NCBI GenBank assembly: GCA_029204225.1
Contig: CM055113.1
Coordinates: forward strand, 3,797,194 to 3,861,193
Direction of reading: 5' to 3'
Length of the DNA: 64,000 nt
DNA from: Diphasiastrum complanatum
Lineage: Eukaryota > Streptophyta > Lycopodiopsida > Lycopodiales > Lycopodiaceae
The notes under the pieces were generated by a model, which did no database searches, had not been told where the DNA came from, and worked only from the letters and a program-made list of their open reading frames with translations. Within the stretch, counting starts at the first letter, position 1, and each line of letters starts with the position of its first letter. Below are positions 1 to 11,171 of the stretch, in pieces. Made by a program: the position numbers and the translations under genes.

Positions 1-1172
1 ACATTCCTATATGGGAACATTGACAAAGAAATTTATATGACAAATCCAGAAGGCTTTTTAGATGAAGCTCATCCAGAATTTGTATTTAGATTGACTAAAT
101 GCATCTATGGATTGAAATAGGCTGCAAGAGCATGTCATAGTAGAATTGATCTTTATCTTAAGTCAATTGGAATGCATGCTTTGCTATCTGATTGTAATAT
201 ATAAACAATCAGAGATGGTGACAATTTTGTATTCATGACACTATTTGTTGATGATTCTCTGATGATAGGGAATTGCCTAAAATTGATTCAGAAAATAAAG
301 ACTCAAATATCTGATAAGTTTTACATTTCAGATCTTGGTGAAGGGCAGATATGTGTGGGACTACAGATAGACAGGGACAAGTGCACAGGCACTCTCCACC
401 TAACACATGAGAAATATGCGTTGAAGATTCTGAAGGATTAAAAAATGATAGAGTGCAAAGAAAAATGCACTCTTGATGGAAGCAGGAGCAAGATTGACCA
501 AGGATGACTGCTCGAAAGATGATCCAGAGAAGGTTGAAATGGCAACAGTGCCATATCAGAACCTTATTGGCAGCCTCGTGTACCTTGCGGTCTGCACAAT
601 ATCTGACATCGATGTGGCTTTGTACTCAGCCAATTTGGTAACAATCCTGGCAAGAAACATTGGAGAATGGCAAAAAGAGTCGTTCAATAAATTAAAGGTA
701 CAACAAGGTATGGCATAACCTTTAACAATAATTTTGATTTTGAGTTACTTGCTTATAGTGATGTCACTTGGGCAAGCAGCAGAGATGACAGTAATTTTGT
801 CTCTGGTGGATGTTTTGTTCTATGTGGAGCAATAGTAAATTGGGTATGCAAGAAGAAGACCTTGGTTGCTCAATCCTCGTGTGAAGCAGAATATGTTGTT
901 GCATCTTAAAATGCAAATGAGCTAGTGTGGCGTCTAATGCTATTGAATGAGTTAGGTGAACCACAGGCTCAGCCACTATAATGAATATGGACAGCCAAAG
1001 CGAATCCGCCTCACCGAGGATCTTGTTTTTAACTCCAAACCCAAACCCACTGAAGTATCACCATATGAGAGATCTGATTCAGAAAAGGGAGTTGATGATC
1101 CAATATGCTAAATCATCTGACATGATGGCAGATACACTCACAAAGCCTCTAAACAAGACTCTGTTTGAGTAG
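1..1172 (+). pseudogene. Ty1/copia pol remnant: reverse transcriptase to RNase H
   Basis: The reading contains a copia reverse transcriptase block (FLYGNIDKEIYM, then IYGLK followed by a stop where Q is expected), a degenerate active site FVDDSLMIG at 241-270, and the RT thumb motif KFYISDLGEG. RNase H pieces follow: PYQNLIGSLVYLAVCTISDI at 550-610 and the C-terminal ADTLTKPLNKTLFE at 1130-1170. Frames change several times and stops fall at about 118, 204 and 439, so no protein can be made. The 5' part is outside the window but is visible in the second copy (from 5203). Downstream, 1195-1378 looks like the start of the LTR. Confidence 0.88.
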
Positions 1173-1214
1173 CACAAGGTCTCAATGGGGATCAAATGAA
1201 GGTTTCCTTAGTTC

Positions 1215-1355
1215 AAGTTTTAAAGTGCACGTCGGAACCAATATGTCAGAATCCGACATGATGACGTGGATATAGCATGGCATTATTTTAAAAGAAAATA
1301 ATGATGCGTCATCCGACATGGACATAAGATTTCAATGGACGTCGGATTCCGACGT
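1215..1355. repeat. Cluster of GTCGGA/TCCGAC palindromic motifs, copy 1
   Basis: Directly after the copia pol remnant, ACGTCGGA, AATCCGACAT, CATCCGACAT and the near-palindrome GACGTCGGATTCCGACGTC occur within 140 bases. The same cluster continues further in the second copy (6617-6915), and related motifs recur at 8595-8760. It probably belongs to the LTR or to a host sequence next to it. Confidence 0.7.
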
Positions 1356-1479
1356 CCACATCAGTAATCTAACATCCTAATTAGCACTAAAGCACAGCAA
1401 GAACAGTGATCATACAGCATGCCTTACTGAAAAGACACCAGAGGTAATCCTATTGCCAGATGTGCAAAAACAGTGCATC

Positions 1480-2268
1480 CATGTTCGCATAGCTTCTACT
1501 TATATCCTACTGATCATCAAAGATCTTTACATGTCATTGTCGATGACAGGTACCCTTCTTTTCACACCCGCCAATTTCGCACATGGGTGTGACATTCAAC
1601 ATATAACGGCCTAACAGTTGAATTGCTACCAACAATCTCTCCCACAATTCAACTTCATTCTACTAAGAAATTTTCTCTTACTCCCATCAGATCTCTGAAA
1701 TACTGAAATTTTGCTTGACCTAAACTCTTGGTCATGAGATCCGCTATCATTTCTTTAGTAGCACAATACTTCAGCCTAAATTCTCAAGATTGTATCATAT
1801 ATCTAACATAGTGATATTGCAGACATTATATGTTTGCTTCTCTTATGAAAGCAACAATTTTTACACAAGAAAATGCATCCCTGATTATCACTTTGTAAAA
1901 CGAAACTATCTACTTTAATCTCTATTTCATTAATAATATTCTTGATCTACATGTGTTCCTTTGAAGCATGACACAGAGCCATGTATTCAGCTTCAGTGGT
2001 GGATAGAGTCACGGATCTATGTTTGGTACTTGCCCAGCTGATTATTGCATTGGCCATGATGAATGTATAACCTGATGTGGATGTCCTGTCATCCTCATTT
2101 CCTCCCCAGTCCGAAACTGCATAACCTGTAGATTATACCATGTGCAGCTATTCCTTGTAAATATTTTAGGACTCTCTTTCCTGCATTCCAGTGTGCTATG
2201 CCTGGGTTATTCAAAAGCTGACTTAACTTCCCTACTGCCGTGCAAATATCCGGTCTGGTACTGCATAC
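1480..2268 (-). pseudogene. Antisense copia RNase H / integrase-proximal fragment
   Basis: Read on the minus strand from 2268 leftwards, the sequence gives CSTRPDICTAVGKLSQLL, then HWNAGKRVLKYLQG. In a shifted frame it continues with GYTFIMANAIISWASTKHRS, TLSTTEAEYMALCHASKE and QSDNQGCIFL. These are the C-terminal RT and RNase H blocks of a Ty1/copia polyprotein. At least two frameshifts and several stops are present. The 5' end abuts the LRR fragment at 2268 without a visible LTR, so the join is a rearrangement or an illegitimate junction. Confidence 0.8.
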
Positions 2269-2440
2269 AAGTCCATCACTGAACTCCAAAAACTAGAAAT
2301 TCTCAAAGTGTCTGTGAATGTGAATGTGGGCAAACTTGAGGGGTGGCAAGATAAACTGATGGCCTTAAGGGCTCAATATGGAAGTGCAAAAGTAGAATTA
2401 AAGCCTCAACCATCCCTTTACTGTTAGATCAGTTGTAAAA
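2268..2440 (+). pseudogene. Orphan fragment of an LRR gene
   Basis: About 170 bases match 55295-55460, the end of the LRR pseudogene elsewhere in this window: SITELxKLEIL, then KLMALRAQ and SAKVELKPQ, followed by LLDQ in place of MLDE. The copy has small indels and stops, and only one leucine-rich unit plus the following linker is present. It joins antisense copia sequence on its left and unrecognised sequence on its right. It is most simply a fragment carried in by transposon-mediated capture or an ectopic repair event. Confidence 0.8.
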
Positions 2441-3025
2441 CCGTTTTTTTGAAGTCAATGTAGTGTGAAACGAGTTGGCAGTTATGTAAGGCATGTGTCC
2501 AAAGGTAGAATGGGCAGCCCTAAGTAAGTAGGTGCTTGGCACATACAGATGTGCATTTTCTTGGCTGACACCTGTTGAGGTGTATATGTACCCAAGGATG
2601 GAATGTATCAAGAACCTTTTGATTTCTGCATTTCGTGTCTTCTGTGTCGTACAGATATTTAGCTTGCCATGATGAATGCTCTCATTGTTTGATTGCTGCG
2701 TGCCATAGTTTCGTTTACCTAGTATGTAATCGTTGATTCCGGTACATATAGAATTATGATCTTTCAAAGGTTATGGGCCCACATCACGAGGTAGTGTAAT
2801 CATTTCTGAAAGCGATCTGTACCGTCGAAGGGATATGAAGGAGAAAGCGAGTGAGGTCAAAGCAGAACAAATTATAGTCTGCCTAAAGGTCGAGATGACA
2901 ACCGAAATCAGTCCATTGAGCGATTCACGAGTCCTTGAGGAAGATGAAATTGATCCTCAAGGAGAGAGGGCTGTGGGGAGTAGTGGATGGGAGCGATGCT
3001 GTAGATCATGATGAGGAAGGGGTTC
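2441..3025. other. No gene recognised
   Basis: A 112-codon open frame on the minus strand (2429-2767) has no recognisable motif and is not supported by any flanking signal. Nothing else is visible. Confidence 0.4.
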
Positions 3026-3029
3026 GCAT

Positions 3030-3545
3030 GGATGCGGCTAGAAGTACATGGAGTTGTGCAAAGAGCTTCTACATTCATAGGGATTGGAACGGCATGGATT
3101 TGCCATAATCCTAGTATGAATGAGTGGTTACAAACTCTATCTTTTATGCATGTAGATATTGTGTTATACTGTTTTTTTAAGACACGATTAAGGTTTAAGA
3201 TGAGTAAAATGATAAGATAGCTTGCGGACTCTTGGAAAGCATGGATATGCTCAAGAAGTTACGAGAATCGTACATTACCTGTCTGCTCTATGACAAGTAT
3301 AAGTATTGGTATGGCATGGATTTGCCCCACACATCATGTACCAGTCCAAGCTACTTATTTGTTTGCGATATGCTACATATTTTATACAGCTTATTTTCAA
3401 ATGCATAATGATTTATTAAATTAAAATATGAAGACCAAAATCATTACACTGTTCAGCATGGCACTCGACCTGATACGGTAACGATATGGTTCGGCCTATC
3501 ACTATAAGCAACTTTCAGTTCTGGAAGATTGGACTTTGAAATTTG
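3030..3545 (+). repeat. Dispersed repeat R, copy A
   Basis: This stretch aligns with 24100-24600 at roughly 90% identity by eye and more weakly with 60330-60640. Internal near-repeats of GGCATGGATTTGCC occur three times. The most conserved part is a core of about 60 bases at 3460-3520 containing GGCACTCGACCTGATACGGT and TTCGGCCTATC. No coding potential is seen. Copies B and C extend further 3' to an AATAAAGG-like poly(A) region that is missing here. Confidence 0.8.
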
Positions 3546-4415
3546 TGAACTTGAAGAGAAGGTCTCCTAAAATTCTAAATTTCTAATAAAGAAATTGGTC
3601 TTTGAAATCAAGTCAACAAAAATATTCATAAACATATCGAAAGGAAATACAAAGCTTATCAAAGAAGTAAGTGCATTCAATCATAAGACATGATGATGGA
3701 TCATAATGGGGACCTCCCCTTGAAAGGTTATTATATAGTATGCAAGTCCAACTAGCCCTCAGCCAATTACATTTACAAAGGATAGAAATGGTTTCATAGT
3801 TTCTTGAAATTTTTAAATCATTCGGATTGCAAAAAGATTAGAGCTTAGAGAATCCCATAATCTCGAAAAAAAGATTAGACTTTGGCAAAGATCATCAAGC
3901 ACCGGATTAGATCTTGTTTCCAAATACATGCAAAAGCATGGTCATCAAAATAAGAACATGCATGGTCATTGGACATGGATCCTTATGACATGCAAATACT
4001 TTTACATCATTGAGAGATCATAACTTTCCAGAAATAGAAAAAAGCCATTTTTTTGCATAAGATCCTCACTGACAAAATTCGTGGAGAATTCGCTGAGTCT
4101 CAAAATTACTTGTACGATTTCGTTGTCATATCTGCGAATTCTGATCAGACCAATTTTTGTACTGTCAGACAATTTCACTTATTTTGTACAAAAAAATCAG
4201 TTGCAGCGGACCTTGGAACATTGCCTTGAAATTCGCGAACCTCACTGGAAAGTCATGGGCACTAAGGGTGATTACTAGGTGAAAATTCCTGCCCACAAAA
4301 TTCTATATGTAGGCCTCACCCATCCTCTCCACGAGTTCATTCTAGATTCTTGCAAGTGAGTTCATGCTGAAATTTTCAAAATTTTCAAAACTATCTAGAA
4401 TCACTCTACTATTGT
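3546..4415. other. No gene recognised
   Basis: AT-rich sequence. The 65-codon frame at 4081-4278 lacks any recognisable feature. No LTR ends, primer site or inverted repeats were found. Confidence 0.4.
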
Positions 4416-4419
4416 TTTC

Positions 4420-5065
4420 ATGGCTTCCAGAGATCCCTCACTCTCATTGCATCGTCGTAAGGCACCAAAACCTTACACGGGCAATATCTTTCTACTAGAA
4501 ATCAAGAATCATTCCGCAATGTTCCAATTAGCGAATGACGTTTTCATCCGTATTGGTTTTAATCTAATCCATCTTCTTGAGCAACGACATGAAAGTCTGG
4601 TACGTGGTGCCTACTCCTCCTACTCGGATGAATTCTACTCATTTTGGATTCCTTACAAGAATGGCAGTTGCATTAACATTGATATTACACCTGCCAGGAT
4701 CCAACTGATCAGCTTTCCAGACACTGGTGAGTCGATCCAAGACAAGGGCACCAGCTATGATCACAACTACTTCAATGATGGCCTTGTCACGAAGCTGATC
4801 AAGGATCCAAAGCTATGAGCTGTGGCAAAAAAATTTATGATCTTGACTGAGGTTCACATTGTCTGCATGGATCACATTCCACCTAGTGACCTCTTTGTGT
4901 TAACCATGACAATGGACGACCACTCACACTTTTAAGTGGGCTGAGAAGATTGCTGAAAAACTATGCTTGGTTCTCAAACAATGCAAAGCTACCACCAAGT
5001 GTGGTTATCTGTTGCAAATGATGGTCCAGCAACACATGGGGCACAAGATGACAACAACTCTCAAG
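4420..5065 (+). pseudogene. Fragment of an unrecognised protein gene
   Basis: An ATG at 4420 opens 132 codons (MASRDPSLSLHRRKAPKP... to LIKDPKL) ending in TGA at 4816. The same frame continues plausibly beyond the stop (AVAKKFMILTEVHIVCMDHI), and after a frameshift near 4930 reads KWAEKIAEKLCLVLKQCKAT to about 5060. Composition is that of a real globular protein with no low complexity. I do not recognise the family. It lies immediately upstream of a copia integrase fragment, so it may be a captured host segment or a copia leader ORF. Confidence 0.4.
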
Positions 5066-5202
5066 GAACTAGAAACCTTGTTTTCTAGCAATAGAAAGCG
5101 GGCCAACAAGGTCTGGAAAAGAGGGTAAAATGTAATCCAACCACATCAAGATTTTTGTCAAATTTGTTCTCTAGGAAAACAAAGCCAGGAACCCTTGGAT
5201 AG

Positions 5203-6563
5203 GTGGCCAGAGCGAAGGCACCACTTGACTTGGTACACAGAGATCTGTTTGGAACTATGGCAGTAGACTCAATATCAAGATCAAGATATTTTGTCGCCTT
5301 CTCTCCCACAACAAAAATGGCCAGCATAAGAACACTCTTAGCATATGCTACGAAGTACAATCTGGAATTTCACCAAATTGATGTCAAAGCGACATTCCTA
5401 TATGGGAACATTGACAAAGAAATTTATATGACAAATCCAGAAGGCTTTTTAGATGAAGCTCATCCAGAATTTGTATTTAGATTGACTAAATGCATCTATG
5501 GATTGAAATAGGCTGCAAGAGCATGTCATAGTAGAATTGATCTTTATCTTAAGTCAATTGGAATGCATGCTTTGCTATCTGATTGTAATATATAAACAAT
5601 CAGAGATGGTGACAATTTTGTATTCATGACACTATTTGTTGATGATTCTCTGATGATAGGGAATTGCCTAAAATTGATTCAGAAAATAAAGACTCAAATA
5701 TCTGATAAGTTTTACATTTCAGATCTTGGTGAAGGGCAGATATGTGTGGGACTACAGATAGACAGGGACAAGTGCACAGGCACTCTCCACCTAACACATG
5801 AGAAATATGCGTTGAAGATTCTGAAGGATTAAAAAATGATAGAGTGCAAAGAAAAATGCACTCTTGATGGAAGCAGGAGCAAGATTGACCAAGGATGACT
5901 GCTCGAAAGATGATCCAGAGAAGGTTGAAATGGCAACAGTGCCATATCAGAACCTTATTGGCAGCCTCGTGTACCTTGCGGTCTGCACAATATCTGACAT
6001 CGATGTGGCTATGTACTCAGCCAATTCGGTAACAATCTTGGCAAGAAACATTGGAGAATGGCAAAAAGAGTCGTTCAATAAATTAAAGGTACAACAAGGT
6101 ATGGCATAACCTTTAGCAATAATTTTGATTTTGAGTTACTTGCTTATAGTGATGTCACTTGGGCAAGCAGCAGAGATGACAGTAATTTTGTCTCTGGTGG
6201 ATGTTTTGTTCTATGTGGAGCAATAGTAAATTGGGTATGCAAGAAGAAGACCTTGGTTGCTCAATCCTCGTGTGAAGCAGAATATGTTGTTGCATCTTAA
6301 AATGCAAATGAGCTAGTGTGGCTTCTAATGCTATTGAACGAGTTAGGTGAACCACAGGCTCAGCCACTATAATGAATATGGACAGCCAAAGCGAATCTGC
6401 CTCACCGAGGATCTTGTTTTTAACTCCAAAACCAAACCCACTAGAGTATCACCATATGAGAGATCTAATTCAGAAAAGGGAGTTGATGATCCAATATGCT
6501 AAATCATCTCACATGATGGCAGATACACTCACAAAGCCTCTAAACAAGACTCTGTTTGAGTAG
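5203..6563 (+). pseudogene. Ty1/copia pol remnant with integrase-to-RT internal deletion
   Basis: The frame opens with the first part of a copia integrase (APLDLVHRDLFGTMAVDS, ISRSRYFVAF) and then passes in frame into the reverse transcriptase palm (LEFHQIDVKATFLYGNIDKE). Most of the integrase catalytic core and the linker are therefore missing. The rest repeats copy 1: degenerate FVDDSLMIG, RNase H pieces, and ADTLTKPLNK at about 6525. Stops and frameshifts are shared with copy 1. It is a non-autonomous relic. Confidence 0.88.
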
Positions 6564-6769
6564 CACAAGGTCTCAATGGGGATCAAATGAAGGTTTCCTT
6601 AGTTCAAGTTTTAAAGTGCACGTCGGAACCAATATGTCAGAATCCGACATGACGACGTGGATATAGCATGGCATTATTTTAAAAGAAAATAATGATGCGT
6701 CATCCGACATGGACATAAGATTTCAACGGACGTCGGATTCCGACGTCCACATCAGCAATCTAACATCCT
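5392..6769 (+). repeat. Large direct repeat, copy 2
   Basis: Partner of 1-1378 at about 99% identity. Here the homology starts no later than 5392, because copy 1 is cut by the window edge. It ends at AACATCCT, after which the two copies diverge completely (GTCCATGG here, AATTAGC in copy 1). Confidence 0.93.
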
Positions 6770-6920
6770 GTCCATGGCACTTGAGTTCTGACATCCACGT
6801 CAACAATCCGACGTCCATGTCAACAATCAGTCATCCTATCCACGGCACCTGGGTTCTGACGTCCGACATGGACATCGGATTCCGACGTGTTTGGAGGATG
6901 TCGAAATCCAACGTTTGATT
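6617..6920. repeat. Cluster of GTCGGA/TCCGAC motifs, copy 2 and extension
   Basis: About nine occurrences of TCCGAC or (G/A)TCGGA lie within 300 bases, several inside near-palindromes such as GACGTCGGATTCCGACGTC. Alternating spacers resemble TCCACATCAGCAATCTAACA and CACGTCAACAATCCGACG. The dense, irregular array follows the copia 3' end and is not coding. Confidence 0.7.
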
Positions 6921-7189
6921 ATTTTTTCCGAATTTGCACGGTCCAGCGTCTTTCTCCTCACTTTGTTTTGTGTAGGTTGGATCGATTGAAGGCAAGTTTG
7001 GAACAATTATTGCAATTATTGGGATTCTTGAAGATCAGTTCATGCTTTTGATGCTTAGAGGTTAGTGCTTGATTATATTGAAAGCTTTTGGAGTTTTTTG
7101 AGTTCATGTTTTGCTTTTTTTTAAAAGATAAAATTAGTTTTGTTTTTTTTGTGAAAGAAAGTGAAGGGAGAATAGATAAATGTTTGAAT

Positions 7190-8460
<1,271 letters not shown>

Positions 8461-8490
8461 AGGAGGAGGTGTATGTGTTTTGTAGGCAAC

Positions 8491-8600
8491 CACTACAACA
8501 CACGCTGCGATTTGCGACGTGGTTTGCGACATGAATTGCGAGCTTAATTCTTTTTTCATTCATCGCGGCCATCCGCAAAACACGTCGCAACAGGGTCATC
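8491..8600 (+). mobile_element. Candidate CACTA-type transposon end
   Basis: The sequence begins CACTACAACA, typical of plant CACTA termini. It is followed by closely spaced copies of TGCGA (GCTGCGATTTGCGACG, TTTGCGACATG, ATTGCGAGC) and an inverted CGTCGCAA at 8583. Dense subterminal motifs of this kind are expected where a CACTA transposase binds. No matching opposite end or target duplication was found. Confidence 0.45.
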
Positions 8601-8765
8601 AGAATCCGACATCTATAAAACACATCAGAATCCGAAAATACCGGGTTTCCGGCATCCCGGACACTGCATTTGAAATTTGAACAACGAATGTGATGTGGAC
8701 GTCGAAATCCAACATTCCACGTGGACGTCGGATTTGGATATACATTCCACGTCCACAGTCCCACA
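8595..8765. repeat. Third cluster of TCCGA/GTCGGA motifs
   Basis: AATCCGACATC, CAGAATCCGAAAA, GACGTCGAAATCC and GACGTCGGATTTGG occur here, resembling the clusters after both copia relics. The array continues a candidate CACTA end, which suggests that the motif belongs to a shared mobile sequence. Confidence 0.55.
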
Positions 8766-8839
8766 ATGTGAACAATACCACATTTGCCTAAGTTAACATT
8801 TGCAATGTTGGCCTAAGTTGCCATTTGCAAATGTTTGAC

Positions 8840-9930
8840 AATTCTATAACATTGGCCTAAGATGGCATTTGTATAATCTTTCACACGTCATTTAGGAGTA
8901 ATATAAATCCAGATCCGAATTCACAAGTATCTACATCTCTTGCCCAGCTTGCATGTTGATGTCCACTGTGAATGTGGAGCTTGTTGTTGTAGGAGTAAAT
9001 CAACAATTGCAATCTTAAAAAATAAACAACAAAAAATTTCTTCTAGCAGTAGATTTCAATATTTGACTTCTATTTCATGGTATTTAACAACGCTTTGAAA
9101 GTTAGGAGTTCTAGATCTAGTTCATACATTGTATTCACATTAGTGTCTTCTCTTGGGTATTATTTTTATTGGAATCAAAATTAGAAACTTTAACTGCTCA
9201 TAATGTCACATAACTTTACAAGAATGATTTCAAATTAAGGCATTCACCTCAAGTGAAGGTTGGCATGTGTAGGCTAAATGAGGAGATGCAGTATTTGATG
9301 TTCGAAGAATCCTAGTCCAAGAAATATAGTCCACAAATCTTTGCCCATATATAAAAATCTGTTGCAGCCATGAATGGAGACACTCACCTCTAAACAGAAA
9401 GGGCCTTGAAACAAAGAACACATTTGCAAAAAGTTCGACAATAGTTGGAAATGTGCTCAGAACCTCAGAACTCCACATGACTTTAGGAATTGGAATAGAG
9501 AGAGCATTCTTTTCATTGCTCTTTTCATTTTTTGTATTGTAGAGGGATAGTAGGAGAGGAGGAGAATATTGCTTCATCAGCTAGTATTTTGATCTTTCTT
9601 ATGTAATGTGTGTGGGCACATGAATAAAGGTTATTGGCATCTTGTTGATCATATGTAGAGCTCTTGTGAAATGCTTGAATAGAACCTTAAATATCTTGGT
9701 GATGTAATGAAGATGTAGTGTGGCTCATTGCATTTTGTTGTCTTCAAGTAGAATCAAGCTTGGTGCTTTTTCTTCTTGTCGACAAATTTTAACATGACAG
9801 TCCTACTTCATGGAGCAGTCAATATTGTTCAACGCAGCACATGACGTCTAGATCCATTCATGTTGCTGTGTATTTACTCGCATTGTCACACAATCTGCCG
9901 AAATCCATGAGAATTACAAATAGGTATCTA
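8840..9930. repeat. Dispersed repeat D, copy 1
   Basis: Blocks of this stretch recur in the same order at 27570-27700, 28080-28740 and 29200-29930: GAATTCACAAGTATCTACAT, TCAACAATTGCAATNTTAAA, TAGGCTAAATGAGGAGATGC, ATGAATAAAGGTTATTGGCA and AACATGACAGTCCTACTTCA. The first block resembles the RNase H region of an antisense copia. The rest is non-coding on both strands, with no LTR boundaries that I can place. Confidence 0.75.
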
Positions 9931-10009
9931 CGTGATAGTCAAGCTATCAAGTCAAACTTTTGAGGGAGTCATGCAAATCAAACTATTGAGAGAGTCTCAA
10001 CAATCAAAC

Positions 10010-10130
10010 CATCGAGTTGAAGTTTCGACTCCAACTCGAATCGACAAATTATTTACTGTCGACTCTCTAACTCGAATCGACAAAATTGTCGACTGTTTTG
10101 ACTCCAGCTCAAATCGACAAAAAATTGTCA
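10010..10130. repeat. Tandem minisatellite, three units
   Basis: Three degenerate units of 40-50 bases share GACTCNAnCTCGAATCGACAAA and most end in ATTGTCGAC. The motif TCGAATCGACAATT also occurs inside the Ty3 LTR at 21385. Confidence 0.7.
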
Positions 10131-10542
10131 ACTTTCGAAAGAGAATGATACCACTAAATAAAGAGATAGCAAGCGTAAAGCTACCATATTATCTTCTTGT
10201 CATAAATCAGATTAGCTTTTGGGCATGTAGTTATCATTGCTATTGTATTGTGTTCATCGTAATTTCCTGCTAATTTGTACATGCTACTTTTTGTATTCAA
10301 TCTAATGTCTTATTGCATTCAGAATAATGTCACCGATAAATGTATGTTTTTCTAATTCATCTTGTTATGTAATACTACTCTTGTATTGATTCGTCTGTTA
10401 TCTATTGTTTCCGCTTCCGCACATTCAATTATTTTGTGTATGCCTATGTAATCAATTGAATATATCCTTATGATCTCAAATTCTAGATCAAGTAGAGCTT
10501 AGAAGAATTTTGAGCTTGAATTTGTTAAGCATAGTGCATTGC

Positions 10543-10920
10543 CACTACAAGAGGACGAGTGATCACGAAGGCTTTTTTGAGCGTTTCTTTGAAAGATAGG
10601 TTTTAAAATGAGTCACGGGGGCAGCGAAATGCTCAAGCCTCGGGTCTGATGTTTGGCCTCGGTATACGCCTACCAAATTTGAACTAGTTATTGAGTCATT
10701 TATAGAGAGGGATATAAAGAGGGCCTCAGAACATACATCGGAATACTGAACCTAATTTGAGGAGTATACCGAGGTTGACGTTGGTATAAGCCTAGCAAAT
10801 TTAAACTTGTTTTTGAGACATTTATAGAGAGGGTCCAGGTGGCCAGAGGCATTCAGGACACTCTGCTAACCGAGGGTGATATCGAGATTGATGAAAAGCA
10901 AACCACGGTATAAAACATAA
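10543..10920 (+). mobile_element. CACTA element terminus with subterminal repeats
   Basis: CACTACAAGAGGACGAGTGA starts at 10543 and matches the canonical plant CACTA terminus. Inside it are subterminal motifs CCTCGGTATA, ATACCGAGGTTG, TTGGTATAAGCC and ACCGAGGG, and a 44-base segment repeated about 123 bases later (10668-10711 and 10790-10834, both ending TTTATAGAGAGGG). The antisense TNP2-like pseudogene lies just inside, so this should be the 3' end of that element. Confidence 0.7.
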
Positions 10921-11171
10921 TGTAAATGGATCTCACTTTTGGAATTTGTTACCTATCAACGTATTGAATTCCATTTCAAATCAACATTGGTTGCCATATG
11001 CACAAGTAAATATATAAATTTATCTATCACAAAAAAATGATGATCACAAATTGTGTACTCACATGCATCCACTTCTTGTTCGATGTCAAGTAGTCAACTA
11101 ACAAAGTGTAATTGCATCTGTGAGCATATGATTAATATTACAATGAACTGAAATACAACGTACTGACTCAC

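Larger units (their letters stand above)
1..1378 (+). repeat. Large direct repeat, copy 1 (cut by window edge)
   Basis: This segment matches 5392-6769 at a constant offset of 5391 with no indel that I can find. About 16 substitutions were counted, nearly all in the 3' half. Homology stops abruptly after AACATCCT at 1378; the left limit lies outside the window. Both copies share the same premature stops, so the copia inside was already dead when duplicated. A duplication of host DNA is therefore more likely than two separate insertions. Confidence 0.93.

Noticed and set aside
3460-3520. tRNA gene or tRNA-derived SINE head in repeat R
   Set aside because: A-box-like TGGCACTCGA and B-box-like GGTTCGGCC are near the right spacing, but no cloverleaf can be formed and the B box deviates from consensus.
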